A DNA stretch of 64,000 nucleotides. Origin: Hybos culiciformis (Eukaryota; Arthropoda; Insecta; Diptera; Hybotidae). Numbering within the stretch: the stretch's first letter is position 1; every line of letters begins with the position of its first letter. The DNA lies in NCBI GenBank assembly GCA_964007475.1, contig OZ023274.1:74039303-74103302 (forward strand), in the 5' to 3' direction. The notes under the pieces are model-generated. The model saw only the letters and a program-made list of their open reading frames with translations, searched no databases and was not told where the DNA came from. Positions 35,795 through 48,900 of this stretch are shown here, piece by piece. The position numbers and the translations under genes were made by a program.

Positions 35795-38700
35795 AGGTTC
35801 TTAAATAAACACATGCATTTGTACTTTCATAGCTCATATACGTTAAGGTCTGAAACGTAGCTCAGCTAATATTTATCTAAACGACATTTTTGGTTATTTA
35901 TTTCAAAAAATCGATTAAAATGACTTGCTTAATTTATGTCCAAGATTTTGTTGACTATAAAATCGTTTAGGTTCGAAGCACACTCAAATTTTCATATAAA
36001 TTAAGAAACCAATTCAATTTTATGTCGATCAATAAATGACTTTTTATAACATTTAACCTCGATTTAAAAAAAAATAAGGAAAATTAAAAATTAAAGTTAA
36101 AGATTTTTCGTTTCGATTAAAAGAAGAAACATAAAAAAAATATTTTATAATTTTTTCACCCAAATTTATGAGGGAAAATTTAAGAAATAATCAAAAAGAA
36201 AAATTATAATGAACACAGCTTGTCAAAAAAACTTCCAAAAAGCTTTCCAAAAAATAAAAAAAATAAAAACTCAGTAATTAGCTTCTCGCCTCTCGTAATA
36301 ATTAAAATTAATTTATTCTTGAACCTATTTTCTTTTTCCACTTAATTACATTTCATCTTTTTTTTTTTCTTCGGTAAAAATAAAAAAGTTTTCTCTTTAA
36401 TGCCAAGGAAACAGAACCTTATTATTTTTTATTTTTGGTTTCTTAATAAACCTTATTAAGTTGAGTATATATATTTTTTCAAAAAAGGACACTATATAAA
36501 AATATGAACAATAATTTTTGGGGTTGATATAATTTTTTGAGAATATTAACTATAAATATGCTCTCATAACGTAAAACAGAAAAAAAACACAAGAAGAAAC
36601 AAAACCTAATTAGTTATTTCAGAAATATTTTAATTAATGCCCTCACCACTATAAAAAAGAATATACTATTATATAAATATAGATTAACTAGTTTTAATGA
36701 AAATATGTTGTTTGAAAAAGAAAGGACCAAACTAACTTGAAAATATTTTTATGACACTTTTATTTACTTTGATCCTTAGTTTATTAAAAATTAAAATTTT
36801 TTCCCTTTACATATTTATGATTATATGATAATATGTAAGTTAATTTTGTAACATATTAATTCATCATATATAATAGGTTTCTTGACCGTTTTGTTGACCA
36901 GTATCTCAAAAGTAATCAAATTTGACTCTCAGACAATTTCAAGTTACAATAGTCCTGAAATTCATATGATTTTGTTATACTGTTCTTTTTTCACAAAATT
37001 TTGAAAATTATTACAATTTTATTTTTAAGTAAATTTTTAGCTCCAAATAATCAATAAGGAAAAAAACTTAAAATTTGTTAGTTGAACCTGATCAAAGCTT
37101 TTCATGAAAATTTAATTAAAATCCGATTACCTTTTTTTGCTCGAAATAAATTCAAAATTGATTTACAAAGAATTTTCTATGAAAATGAATTTAAAAAAAA
37201 ATATATCAAAGGGTTAATAAAAAATGAAGTTCAAAAGGAAATATTTGTTCTGACTGTTTGTATTACTTACTTCTTGATTTGTTTTTAATTTTTATTATTA
37301 ATTACTTGATGTCATTATTTTTTTAGTATTAATCATTTTATAAAAAATTTTTCGAGTATCTTTGTTCGAAATCCAATCATTCAATTGATTTGGTATTGTA
37401 TAAATGTGGCTGACAAGACAAATAAAGAACGTGTAGGACAGGAAAACACTTATAAAAACAATTTTATTTTTTGTTAGCGAATCGATTAGAAAATATTATA
37501 AATTTTACTTTTTATAATAACTTAAATAAAATTAAATTTCTCGTATACCGAATTGTGAAAATTGATTGAATTTTGTTTTTTTTAGAAAATTATTAATGTG
37601 AACGAAATATTTTTATTTTCATAGGAGGAGTAAGTACTAATTTAATCACATATTTATTCTATATACAACCCTAAAGTCTCATCGTAAATTATTTTTGATC
37701 TATCTCAAGAGTAAAATTAAAAAAGTATTTTTTTTTTTTTATATTTACATACATGAATTTTTAAAAATAAATAAAAAAAAAACCCAAAATATACGATGAC
37801 GACAAAGTAGAAGATGGAATGAGTTTTAATATAAATAATATACTTTTTTTAGCGCTTTCAACATAATAAATTAGAAAAATTTGAAATTTTTTTGAATGAA
37901 AAATTTCGAAAATATGCAAATGTTATGGTTTGGGCGAAAAAACAAAAAAAAAAAAACAAAGAAAATGAAGGATTTTAACATTGCATACGCATATATGTAA
38001 TATCAGAATCAGCAGAAGACCCATTAGGGGAATTAAAAAAATATTTTTTTTTTCTCTATTTTCGTCAATTCGCTAGGGATTATCTTAATTTTTTGTTTTT
38101 GCTTTTTAAATCAAATACAGGGAGTTTTGACCTCATTAGATAGGGTACTATGATTGATAATGGAAAATGTTGCTAAAAATTATTAAATAAAGCAAGTCAT
38201 TAACGCGTCGTCGCCTTCATAATTTAGATATAATTTATTTTAGAAACAATAAATTCTTTAAAGTATAGTTATATATATCTCATTACTGCACCCTGGAAGG
38301 GAAGTTATGGTCTCTTTTTTCTTCTATCAAATTTCTTCTTAAAATAACAATTCAAAGACTAAAAGGAGAAATTTCACTTAATTTACAGCACGCTATAATC
38401 AACGTTTGAAGTTGCCGAATTTATGGAGCTTATAATGAAAACAATAAATTCATTCCTTTCAGTTTGCTCTTCTTACGAAATAATTCTGGGTAGAGTATGT
38501 AGCTCTCCTTTTCTCTCCAGATCTCAACTGAATGCGATCTATGAGAAGCGTTAATTGTAAATTATGTCTTCATATTGGTTTAGATTTGTGTGTTTTTTTA
38601 GTTATATTTAGCAACTTCACTATGTAATTATAAATACATGTATTATAGTTGGTAAATAAATAAATAATTATAAAAGAATTTGGGAATTAAACACATTAGG

Positions 38701-40323
38701 ACTAGATTATATATATCGTTTTGATTACAACTATTTAGGAATTTAAATCTAAAAACTTGGAACTTCAATCAGTGATAATCAAAGTGTACACTTTGAATAC
38801 AAATGTTATAAATATTTCTTTATTGCCTTAAGCCTATATCACCGTGCGGTTGGTTATATATATATAGTATATTCCTATCATTTAGCATTTTAACAATTGT
38901 TTTTTCTATATTTCAAAATAAATTGTTATTCTTTATAATATAAATTAAAAATAACATAAAATAAATAATATTTATGTAATTGTTAACGAAATTTGAAAAC
39001 AAAATAAGAATTTGATTTGAGATAACAGCATGAGAAAATAAAAAATACAAGGAAGTATATATACTTTATGTTTTTACAAAGAAATTTGCATCTGTTTCTT
39101 TAAGAATTTTAATCGCTATATAAATTTTATATAATTCTGTATTAATCAAATTGTGTTTTTATTTATTCACATAATATTGTATATATATATAGGTTTAATT
39201 TTTAATATTATTATGTTTGTATTCGCTTGTGTTAAGCATTTGAAATAAATAAATAAATATTTGTATTATATTTATGCCGAAATATTTAAAGTTTCCTGAA
39301 CCAAATACCTCAAGGTAAGAAATGAAATCACCGGTCTTCGGTAAAATATCAAATGTGTAGCTATAAATTATTGTTACAGTACCTAATTATCAGAAAATAA
39401 AATTAAAACAATCCTTAAGCAAATGATTTAATAAAAATTCTAAAACACGTAAGTTTTCTTCCAAACAAATATAAATTGGCTTTTCAATTTCACTCGAATG
39501 AGTCTGTAAGTAAATTTATCAGTTACAATTTCTTCTATACACACTGATAATAATCATGTTTACGCTTTATGGCATTTCCTTTTGAATATCTTCAATTTCC
39601 TTTAATTATATGGACATATTTATAAGATTTTTTATTAACCATATGAAATATGTCTTCAACCATAATGAAGAAATAAATTACTTTGATTACTCATGTGAAT
39701 TTAAGTGAACATGTTGTACGTATTATAAATATTATGTACATAATATTATATGTATAAGTTCTGAATATTTTAATTTTGTAGAATTATTCATTAGCTTAGT
39801 TTCTTTTCACTTTGCTACCAAATAATTGTTACGAAAAGTTTGAATTTTCCAATAAACATTTCCAATAAAATTTCCAAATTAAAATTATTTAAATTTTCAA
39901 TGTAAGTAGGATATTCAATAAAATGTTGGTATATGCAATAATAGGACAAATTGCATTTTTATCTATATTTAAAAATAAAAAAATAAAAAGTTCATTGTTC
40001 TTAAACCCTATTTTATGAAAATTTATAAGAAACATTATATCTAATGTGTTATGCTGTAAAAAAAATAGTTGAAAACGTCTATTATTAGATTTTTTGTTGA
40101 ATATGGTAAGGCTTTTTTATATGGTATAATATGTTTTGAAATGTATACTATACTACGCGAATATTTTATTTTGAAATATATGAATAACAATTTAGTTTAA
40201 TAATTCGACGGATTAGTTTATTAATATTAAGAGAATTAAAATATCAACGAGCCGAAAAATGTATATACATTTATTTCAATTTGACAATTAAAGAAAAATA
40301 CATACACAACTCTGCTCGCATTC
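35795..40323. other. Spacer, nothing firm
   Basis: 38270-38560 has higher complexity and polypyrimidine tracts, but no open frame. The frame at 37082-37288 starts at TTG and looks random. Confidence 0.5.
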
Positions 40324-40523
40324 CATTCCCCTTTATATAATAAAGTTAAAGCTACATAGTTACATACTTCGGCTTTTCGGTATAAAAAAAAAAACATTCC
40401 CTTCTCCTTTATATAATAAAGTTAAAGCTACAAAGGTACATACTTCGGCTTGTTGGTATAAAAAAATAAACATTCCCTTCCCCTTTATATAAACATCCTC
40501 TTTATATAATAAAGTTAAAGCTA
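40324..40523. repeat. 76-bp tandem repeat, about 2.6 copies
   Basis: CTTTATATAATAAAGTTAAA recurs at 40331, 40407 and 40500, with a truncated version at 40483. CATACTTCGGCTT is present in the first two units. The third unit is interrupted. Confidence 0.9.
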
Positions 40524-43486
40524 GCTTAACAAGTCGAATTAACAAACTAAATACTTTTTAATACTTATTTGACATACTGCATTGAATTATAGTAAGAATC
40601 TGAAACCAATATAAAAGAATCTAACTCACAATTTTGAAACATATAAATTAAATATAAATAATAAAAAATATGCTCATGAAATTGAAAAATTCTTCACAAG
40701 CAATATACTCTCTTGAAGTTGTAATATTAATAAATATGAACAAGCTCAAAGAAGCATAGAAACGAACATTTACCTAGTATATTTATACACATACATATAT
40801 AGTAAATAACATTTTTATTCTACATGTTTTGTCGATATTTTTTTAATTTTAGAAATTCTTTTTTTTTTATTAAATATTTATCATGATCTTATTTAAAGCT
40901 TTGAAAAAAAAAAAATTCTTCATTTATTTGAACTAAATATTTACATTATAAATTCAGATATATTACATTTTACTTTTAGATTTTAAATGAACTACCGATT
41001 TAAAAAATGTTTATTAATTCAAAATAAACTTTTTTTTTCCTTAATTTCCTGGTAGTTTTATTATGTATAACTTTGTAAATATTATTTACTGCCGTCAGTT
41101 ACTGACAAAGAGATAGGCATAATATACGTACTAATAGGGTTGAATAGTTAATCTTAGAAATTTTCGAAATCAAAAATCACGTAAGCAAGAACCTACAGCA
41201 TATAGTTTTACATTTTAAAACATCTTAATCTATTTGTTCATAAATCGCATGCTTTCAGTAGGGGCTATACTAATCGATTCATCCAGTTTAAATTTAATAC
41301 TAAATTTAGTTATTCCTTAAAATAACGTAACAAGTTCTTTGTACTGATTTTCCTTTATTTAACTGTTTGACTAAGTATTAAAAAAAATACATTAGCTGCA
41401 AACCCTATTAACTTTAAATATGCATACTTGAATTAGGTACATTTTTATGTTTATTTACTTATCAATCTCTAATCTATATACATTTATTTATTTATCTTTT
41501 CAGAAGTATAGTAAATAATGTTAATTATTAGCTGATTTTGCCTTAATAAATAAATGAATATCCTTTTTAAATTGAAAATGTCTTTTCTAAAGAATGAAAA
41601 TTTAATTTAATTTATTTATTAAATTCTTTATGTTATTTGTTTATTATTTTTTTTTTTATTATTATTATTATTTTGAATGAATTTAAATTTATTTCTGTTC
41701 AAAAAAATAAATGTGAATAATCGAAATATTAATCAGGCATAAAATAATTATGCTAATTTTTTTTTTTTGTATTCGAGTGAAAGTCAAGAAACGTGTATTC
41801 AACATTTTGATATCGGTTTAGATGTATATTAAAGAATTTTCAATATGATTTTTTGTAAGAAATATACTTTACAAAGTACTGAAAAATAATAAATGTATTA
41901 TCTGAATAATTTATGTATAAATTATGTATGTAGAGGTTATACTTTTTAGCAGAAATTGAAAATAAGAACAATCTTGCGAAAAATTATATAGGTTTTATTT
42001 TCAATGATCGGAAGAACTCGATTTTCCAATTGAAGCTGCTTTTTAAGTTGATGCAAGTTGTTAGTTGATGCAATAAGAAGTTTATTAATAAAATTTACTG
42101 AAAGTGTTGTGTGTAAAACATTTCTTCTGTATCCAAAATAATTAACTATGAGCGTTAGATTATGTTATATTGTATATTAAAAATAAACCTGTTGATCCAC
42201 CATCATTGCAACATTTCAAACTATCATATCGTACTTATTATCGTCTTCTGAGAAATGAAACAACGTATAATGAAAAGTATAGTTTCGAGTAATTTGAATT
42301 TAAAGATTTGAAAATTAAAAAAAACGTATGAAAAAATATCAAGTAGCGTACAATGTTCATCTAAAAAACACATATTAATCAACATTAAGAATATTGCAAA
42401 GTAGTTGTACTTATAAAATCGAATACGAGGAATCGAATGGTGCTATTGTCGAATAATGACGTATAAATGTCATACGTTGTTGCATTTCTGAACAGACGTT
42501 ATAATCTAATTGAAATATCATAAATGTAGTATAAATGTAGCCTTGAAAGTGAAGGTATAAATATTCCATGAAAACCATTTAAAAATTCAAAAATGATTAA
42601 TAATCATGATGATCAAGGTTTAAGAACTCAAAAAGGGGGAGAAAAATTTTATATATCTATGTGAATAAATCATTCCATCTAATTAAAGAAGTCATTAATA
42701 AAACATATAATTTTAAATGGAAAATTCTATTTAATTTCCTCTTCACATTTTCTTTGTTGTTGCGAAAAAAATGTGGAATAAGATGTTTTTTTAACATACA
42801 TTCGCATACATACAATATTATGTACATATTTTATTCAAATACCTAAACAATAACATTTAACTTAACTTTTGCTTAAAAAAAATTTTCCTTAATGAAATGG
42901 TTATCTTTATATATAGTATCTAAATATATATTATTTATATTGTATAATTTTCTTCTTTTTTTTTCATGATTTTTAATTTCATTTTAGATCTAATGAAAAT
43001 ACAATTTTAATTTTTCGAAATCAATTTTAAGAAAAAAAAAAAATAATGAAAATAATTGTAATAACATGAATTAATTATTATAGGTTTTATTATTATTTTT
43101 AGTAGAAAAATGAAGGAATGTGATATTTTTGGTATAACAATTGTAGAAATATAATTATGAAAAATAAATGTATGTTGTAATTATTTTTTTGTTTATACTT
43201 CACAGTTATCCGGAAAATATGAAATTTAAAAAAAAATTAAAATTTCTCACTATGTATAAAGGAAAAATAACTGTATATATGAATGAAAGTATTTTCTTGG
43301 AATGAACAAAAATAGAAATATGATAGGATGATGAAATATCTAGATATTTTTTTCTCAAAAAAAAAACATAAATAAAAAATGAAATCAAAGTTTCTCAATA
43401 CATAAAATTTTTATGAAATTCTTCTTACGGAAAATTGATATTTTATAATATTTACTATTACATTATGTAGTTTAGATACCCTATTA
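40524..43486. other. Spacer around MITE X copy 1
   Basis: No coding evidence outside the element at 42241-42499. Confidence 0.55.
42241..42499 (-). mobile_element. MITE family X, copy 1
   Basis: Inverted ends TCGTCTTCTGAGAAATGAAA and the complement of ACGTCTGTTCAGAAATGCAA, with TA on each side. The whole 259 bp is alignable to the reverse complement of 54926-55178. Confidence 0.9.
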
Positions 43487-43665
43487 CAACGGTTCCCAAA
43501 GTGTGGTACGCGTACCACTAGTGGTACATTACGCTTTGGCCAGTGGTACAATATTTCTTCTATTATTTATTTATTAATTGTTTCTTCTATTAAAAATTAA
43601 TTGATTTTTTTAATTAAACTTTTTTAAAATTCGCACTTTAATTTTTTCTTTCTGATAAAAATTCA

Positions 43666-44259
43666 GATGCATTTCCAGAGGTAGAAAGAGATCAGTTAGC
43701 AAAAATTTCTTGCAATAGTGATTTGAAACTTGAATTTAAACAGCAAAATTTAATTAATTTTTGGTTCTAACGACGATCTGAATGTGAAGCAATTTCTGAT
43801 AAAGCTTTGAAATTTTTGATGCCATTTGTTTCATCATTTTTATGTGCAGTCTGATTTTCGGCAATTAGGATTAAAAAAATCAAAACACGTTTAAACCTTG
43901 AACCCAGTTTACGTTTAAAGTAGTAAACACAATTGGGGCGACAGCGACAACGACAGCGATAGCGACTATCAAAAAATATTAAAAACCATATATTTGCATG
44001 AGAATGAACACAATTGAGACGACTGGCGACAAACGACATTGTCGCCTGGCGACAAATTAGAAATGTTTCTATTTTGTCGCCGGGCGACAACGACAACCAT
44101 ATATTTTTTTTATTTATTTTTCTATTTGTTTATTTTTTCCCTGTTTATTTATTTTGTCGCCGTCGCCGTAATTGTGTTCACTCCAGTAATATCGCTGTCG
44201 TCGTCGTTGTAGTCGTCGTTGTCGCCGTCGTTGTCGCCCCAATTGTGTTTACTCCTTAA
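43666..44259 (+). pseudogene. hAT transposase remnant (ZBED-like, C-terminal dimerisation region), interrupted by a MITE
   Basis: One frame from 43666 to 43920 reads DAFPEVERDQLAKISCNSDL, then LEFKQQNLINFW, stop, ISDKALKFLMPFVSSFLC, stop, then IKTRLNLEPSLRLK. This is the pattern of the C-terminal dimerisation region of ZBED5/FAM200-type hAT transposases. There are two in-frame stops. The frame is cut at 43918 by a 337-bp TTAA-flanked insertion. Across it the reading continues LTKIEHNI from 44260, which is what the family has next. It lies inside an element with hAT-type termini (43487-44480) and is non-functional. Confidence 0.8.
43919..44255. mobile_element. MITE with TTAA target duplication, nested in hAT
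   Basis: 337 bp flanked by TTAA at 43915-43918 and 44256-44259, as for piggyBac-type elements. Inverted ends share GTAAACACAATTGGGGCGAC. Both arms are made of short GNCGAC/GTCGNC triplet-like repeats, giving a GC-rich patch that produces spurious long open frames. No coding capacity. Confidence 0.8.
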
Positions 44260-45336
44260 AATTAACTAAAATTGAACATAATATTACATTTTTAATGGGC
44301 AACAAACAACTTCACATCAACTACTATGTACATACTGTATTTTCTCCATATATTTTCTCAATGTAAATAAAAAAAATTTAGTTTCTTATTTTAAAAATTT
44401 CTAATATTTTCATGCAGTGGTACGTATATTCAAGAAAAGTATATTGAAGGTACAATAGACAAAAAGTTTGGGAACCGCTGCTCTATTATATGGTGAAAAA
44501 TTAATACTGAGAAATTTTATTTTATTTTGACATTTTGAAATTACATATTATTCTTATTTTATTTAGCGTAATAGATTATAAGGCTATATGTTGCATGTTC
44601 CAGTATCAGGGGGTAATTTTATTGCTAATAAAATAGATGGTTACATTTTAAGTCTATTTATAACTCAGAATACCAGTTGACGATATTCTCTGGTAAATTT
44701 GTTTCTCAATATAGATGTGAGTCGTATAATATCCTCGATAATATCATAATAAAATTATTCAGGAACTATAATTTTTTTTTCTAAAATAGTGATTATGTTT
44801 CCTCAATGTCGATATTTTTAAAACAATAAAAGATTAAAATAAATTTTATTTTTGATAAAAGAATCATTATTTTTGGAAAATAATTTATTTTTCTGATGTG
44901 AAATTGAAAACACAGTTTTATCAGTGTATATCTGATAAAATCTAAATGTATCATATACACACAACTGGTGAAAAGAGATCATTTACGAAAAGTAGTACAT
45001 ATCAATGGTTATTCAATTTTCAGAAACGTATCTAACTCAGTGATTCTTAACCGGTGCTCCGCGGAGCATTAGTGTTCCGCAACCATGTTCCAGGTGCTCC
45101 GCGAAACGAAAGTGAAAAAAATATATTAAAAACTGTTATAATATTCCCATCCATTAATTTATGTAATACATGGTTTAATGGCGTTTGAAAAATTTTCGTT
45201 GTTTATTAAATTCTAAAAATTATCCAATCAAGTAGGTCGTGCAAAAGAAATCTAATCAAGTAAGCTAAACAATTTTATTGTAGTGCTGAACGTCGTTTTA
45301 GAAATTCAAATTTTCACGTAAATGTGCTTTTATTTA

Positions 45337-45480
45337 ATTTTTTAATTTAATTTAATTTAATTTAATTTAATTTAATTTAATTTAATTTAATAAATTAAAT
45401 TAAAATTAAAATTAAAATTTAATTTAATTTAATTTAATTTAATTTAATTTAATTTAATTTAATTTAATTTAATTTAATAA
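45337..45480. repeat. (TTTAA)n microsatellite that switches strand
   Basis: Runs of TTTAA units on both sides of a short block in which the motif appears reverse-complemented (about 45391-45419). It lies inside the hAT element at 45038-45981. Confidence 0.9.
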
Positions 45481-45676
45481 TTGATTAGTTTTTATAAGTG
45501 ACAAAAAACTTGGTTGAGTAAGTATCTTACGTAACAAATTCTAAGTTAACATTAATTTAAAAATATATAAATAAACACTTAAACAAAACTTGCGACATAA
45601 ATTAATTACTTCGTACCGAAAATTAAATATATATATATGTACTTATTCTCATCCCAAGTTTATTGAAAATAGTAGC

Positions 45677-45836
45677 ATGGAAAATTTCTTCAAGAAAAAG
45701 TAATTCGGAGCAAAATATTAATGATGGAGCTTGTAGAAGTCGGAATAGTATTAATAGTGACAATACAGAAAATGTCATACCTGATAAAATAACAAAAACT
45801 AATAGGCAGTTTTTTAACGAATACATCAGTTTATGA
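45677..45836 (+). pseudogene. hAT transposase N-terminal remnant (ZBED-like)
   Basis: The ATG at 45677 gives MENFFKKK, then a one-base slip. The shifted frame continues SNSEQNINDGACRSRNS and, further on, VIPDKITKTNRQFFNEYISL before a TGA. A short Met-x-x-Phe-basic start followed by a Ser/Asn-rich linker and a tyrosine-containing Y-x-x-x-G-F-like end is typical of the N-terminus of ZBED5-like hAT transposases. Its position in a hAT element with intact ends supports this. The frameshift and stop make it dead. Confidence 0.5.
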
Positions 45837-45989
45837 ATTTTGATTTGAATAAATGAAAAAAAAGATATTTCCTTGTATCTAATCCAAATTACTAGAATCA
45901 ATATTAATTAGTTCTGATGCTCCGGGAAAGTTTCCTGTAGTTCATTGTGCTCCGCGAAGCCAAAAAGGTTAAGAACCACTGATCTAACT

Positions 45990-48900
45990 TGTTATAAAAA
46001 TAATATACTTGTATATTTTTAATAATCTAAAAAGTAAGTATAAATATGCTATCGTTTATTCCCAGAACATTTCAAGATAAAATAACTCGAAACAAGTTTC
46101 TAATATTCAACGAACTGAATTAATATTTTATTTTGTTTAACTACAAATTCAAATTTTCTATAAAATCATTATTTTGTTTGATGTAGGTGTATACACATTT
46201 TGTAGAACAAAATTTCTAATTTAATGCAACTAATTTGTTAAGCAAATAAAATATTCCTATCGCAATTAAAAGTTGAAAAAGAAAGTCCGTTTAAGACATT
46301 AAAGACATAAAGTTTTAGATTCAAACATTATCAATGAATGTATGTAATATTATTATTTATATTTTATATTTTCGTTCAGTAAAATCATTTTTAACTCCAG
46401 AAACCATGACCATGACAATAATTTTATTATTAAAAAAGTATTTAGTAAATTTTTTCAATTGTTCATATTAAAATTTCAGGGATCAGTATGGATAATGTAA
46501 ACAAAATTTGGCCGATTAATAAGTTTTTACAGGAAGACGACGACCTCGCGTCGACTATATTAACTTATGTACTGAATACAGAATAAGCATCCTTCATTAA
46601 AGAAATTATGTTCGTACTTTTATATAAACAGAAATGATACTTTAATTGCTTATTTGATTGTCATTACCGGTTAAAAATTTTGTTTATCTATAAATGTTGT
46701 ACAATGTTGAAATAATATTGACTTAATGAAGTCTTTATGACAAGCATGTTGTGTAAATTTGCCTATATTCAACATGAGCAATTTTATTGAAAAAAAAAGT
46801 AAAAGCCTTTTTAATTCCTCATTTTTTTTTCCTTTTTTTAATTAAAATACATTTTTTTTTTTTAATTAAACAACAATTTTATTTTCGTATTCCTGCATCT
46901 GTACTTAAGTTTTATATCAACTTTGTGTTTCATATAAACATTGGAAAATTTCCTTTTTGTATTTTAATGTCACCAACGAATTAACATGGTGCAAGAGAAG
47001 CAGTGAATTAATTACAAAAGAATGTAATTCCTTTCACATAATATATAATAATTCAATTAAATAGTGTGGTTCGTAAATTGAAGTATTCTCAATAATTTTC
47101 ATATGAATACGGTTCATTTGAAGGTATAGGTAGTATAGGTTTTATACAGAAGCTTCTTTATTGACAACAAACTATTTGTATACTTATGAGATTTCTATTA
47201 GAATTGAGGTATTCCCTTTCAGCTTTCAGTGCCGGTGAATATAATCTATTGCAAACAAAAACTCATAAAAAAAAACATTGAAAATTTAGATGGAAATTTG
47301 AATGGGAAATTAATAGAATTATGACATCTGCTAATTTGGTAATTTCAAAAAAATTAATAATTCATTTTTAAATATGAATTTGATAGCAACTTAACACACG
47401 TTCAAATATACATACTTTTAATAAACATGTGCAATAAATGTATATAAATAATATTTTTTTTTGTTTTATACATTAAACATTAATTATAACTTTTTTTTTT
47501 TTCTACTGAAAAATTTAAAATTTTTTTTATTTAGAAAAATTTTTTGTAGGTTAAGGAAGAGTTTTAAATATATCAATTTAAAAATTTTCTTCTGTGCAAA
47601 TAATTTTTCTTTTTTAAAGGAATAATTTAAATTTTATCCTTGTTTTAATTACGATTTGATGAAAATTTTAATTGATATTAGATTGAGCTTGAATTATTAT
47701 TTTCTTAAATTATTTGTTTCAAATATTAGAATTAAAAGTTTAAATAAAACTAATTTTTAATTATATTTAAAGATAATATATTTTAAAAATATATGGATTT
47801 GTATATTTTTGTATATATTTATATAAAGTTTAATTGCCGCATATAAATAAAATATATTTTAGTTTCGAAAACAATCCAGTTTACAGTTTTGAGAGAATTT
47901 TTAGAGATTTTATAATTATCTTAAATCAAAAATCTGACCTTAAACCTATGTGGCTACTGTTGGAACAAAAGTTCCCTGGACAGATCTTTTAAACAGAAGT
48001 GAGTTTTACACTTTGCTTTCTTATTCGAACAATAAGAAACCGTTCGCTAACTTATTCATTATTTTTGTAGAACATAATTCTTTTTGCAAAATTTTGTAAC
48101 ATAAGTGCCTGATGAGAAACATAGCAGAAGTTTTTAAGTGTTTTTTTGTTTTTGTGTTTGGAAAAATTCTATCAAATTTAGGTTAAATGAATTCAAACTA
48201 ATGTATGATGACTGTAAGAACTATAAACTAACAAAAAAAAATTCGTTTTTATACTCATGTGTTTGATATGCACAAAAAATTTTCTTATTGTATTTCTTAA
48301 ATTTGAACAAAAATGAAGGTTCATAACAAAAAAACAAAAAAAAAAATTCATTGAAAACAAAATACAAAATTTCTACTACAAATGGGAATAAACTTAATCT
48401 GATTAGATTTTTGGATAATATTAAAAGGTAGGTAGGAAACTATAGATAGGGAAGCTACATAATATGTACATAAATGTACTTCTGGTAAAGTAAAGCATTT
48501 TTATATTTATCAAAAAGTATAAAGAAATTTATTTTCATTATTTGTATATGATAATCGGATTAAGATATTCACACAACATATGTTTTCAAAGTGAATTCTT
48601 TTTTTTTTTTTGTTATCTTCAAAGCAAAAAAAAATAATTTTTTATATTTAATTTTATTTAAGCTTTAATAAGCTTTAATACATTTTGTATTATTAAGTTT
48701 ACTTACTTACAAGTCAATTTATAAATTAATATGAAGCTTTAAGTACATATAATAATAAATACATAATTAAAAAAAAATATAAGTTAATGACATTATTAGC
48801 TATAGAACATTTTCCAGAAGGAAATCAAAATTTCAATTTCTCATTGGGATTATGATTAATATGGTTAGAGATTTCAGATATTCAAATTCATTTCTCAGGG

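Larger units (their letters stand above)
43487..44480 (+). mobile_element. hAT element, degenerate, with nested insertion
   Basis: Termini are CAACGGTTCCCAAA on the left and the complement of CAGCGGTTCCCAAA on the right. They are flanked by 8-bp target duplications CCCTATTA (43479-43486) and CTCTATTA (44481-44488), 7 of 8 matching. It is 994 bp, of which 341 bp is a later insertion plus its target duplication. The coding remnant is C-terminal only, so this is an internally deleted copy. Confidence 0.85.
45038..45981 (+). mobile_element. hAT element, degenerate
   Basis: Ends CAGTGATTCTTAACC and the complement of CAGTGGTTCTTAACC, flanked by a perfect 8-bp duplication ATCTAACT (45030-45037 and 45982-45989). 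GCTCCGCGAAGC/GCTCCGCGGAGC palindromes lie near both ends. It is 944 bp and holds a TTTAA pentanucleotide array and an N-terminal transposase remnant. Confidence 0.88.

Noticed and set aside
43767..44096. 109-codon - strand frame with CRCRCR repeats
   Set aside because: Antisense to the hAT transposase remnant and running into the MITE arm; a repeat artefact.
44014..44259. Open frame with a long valine run
   Set aside because: Produced by the GTCGTC triplet repeats of the TTAA MITE; not a protein.
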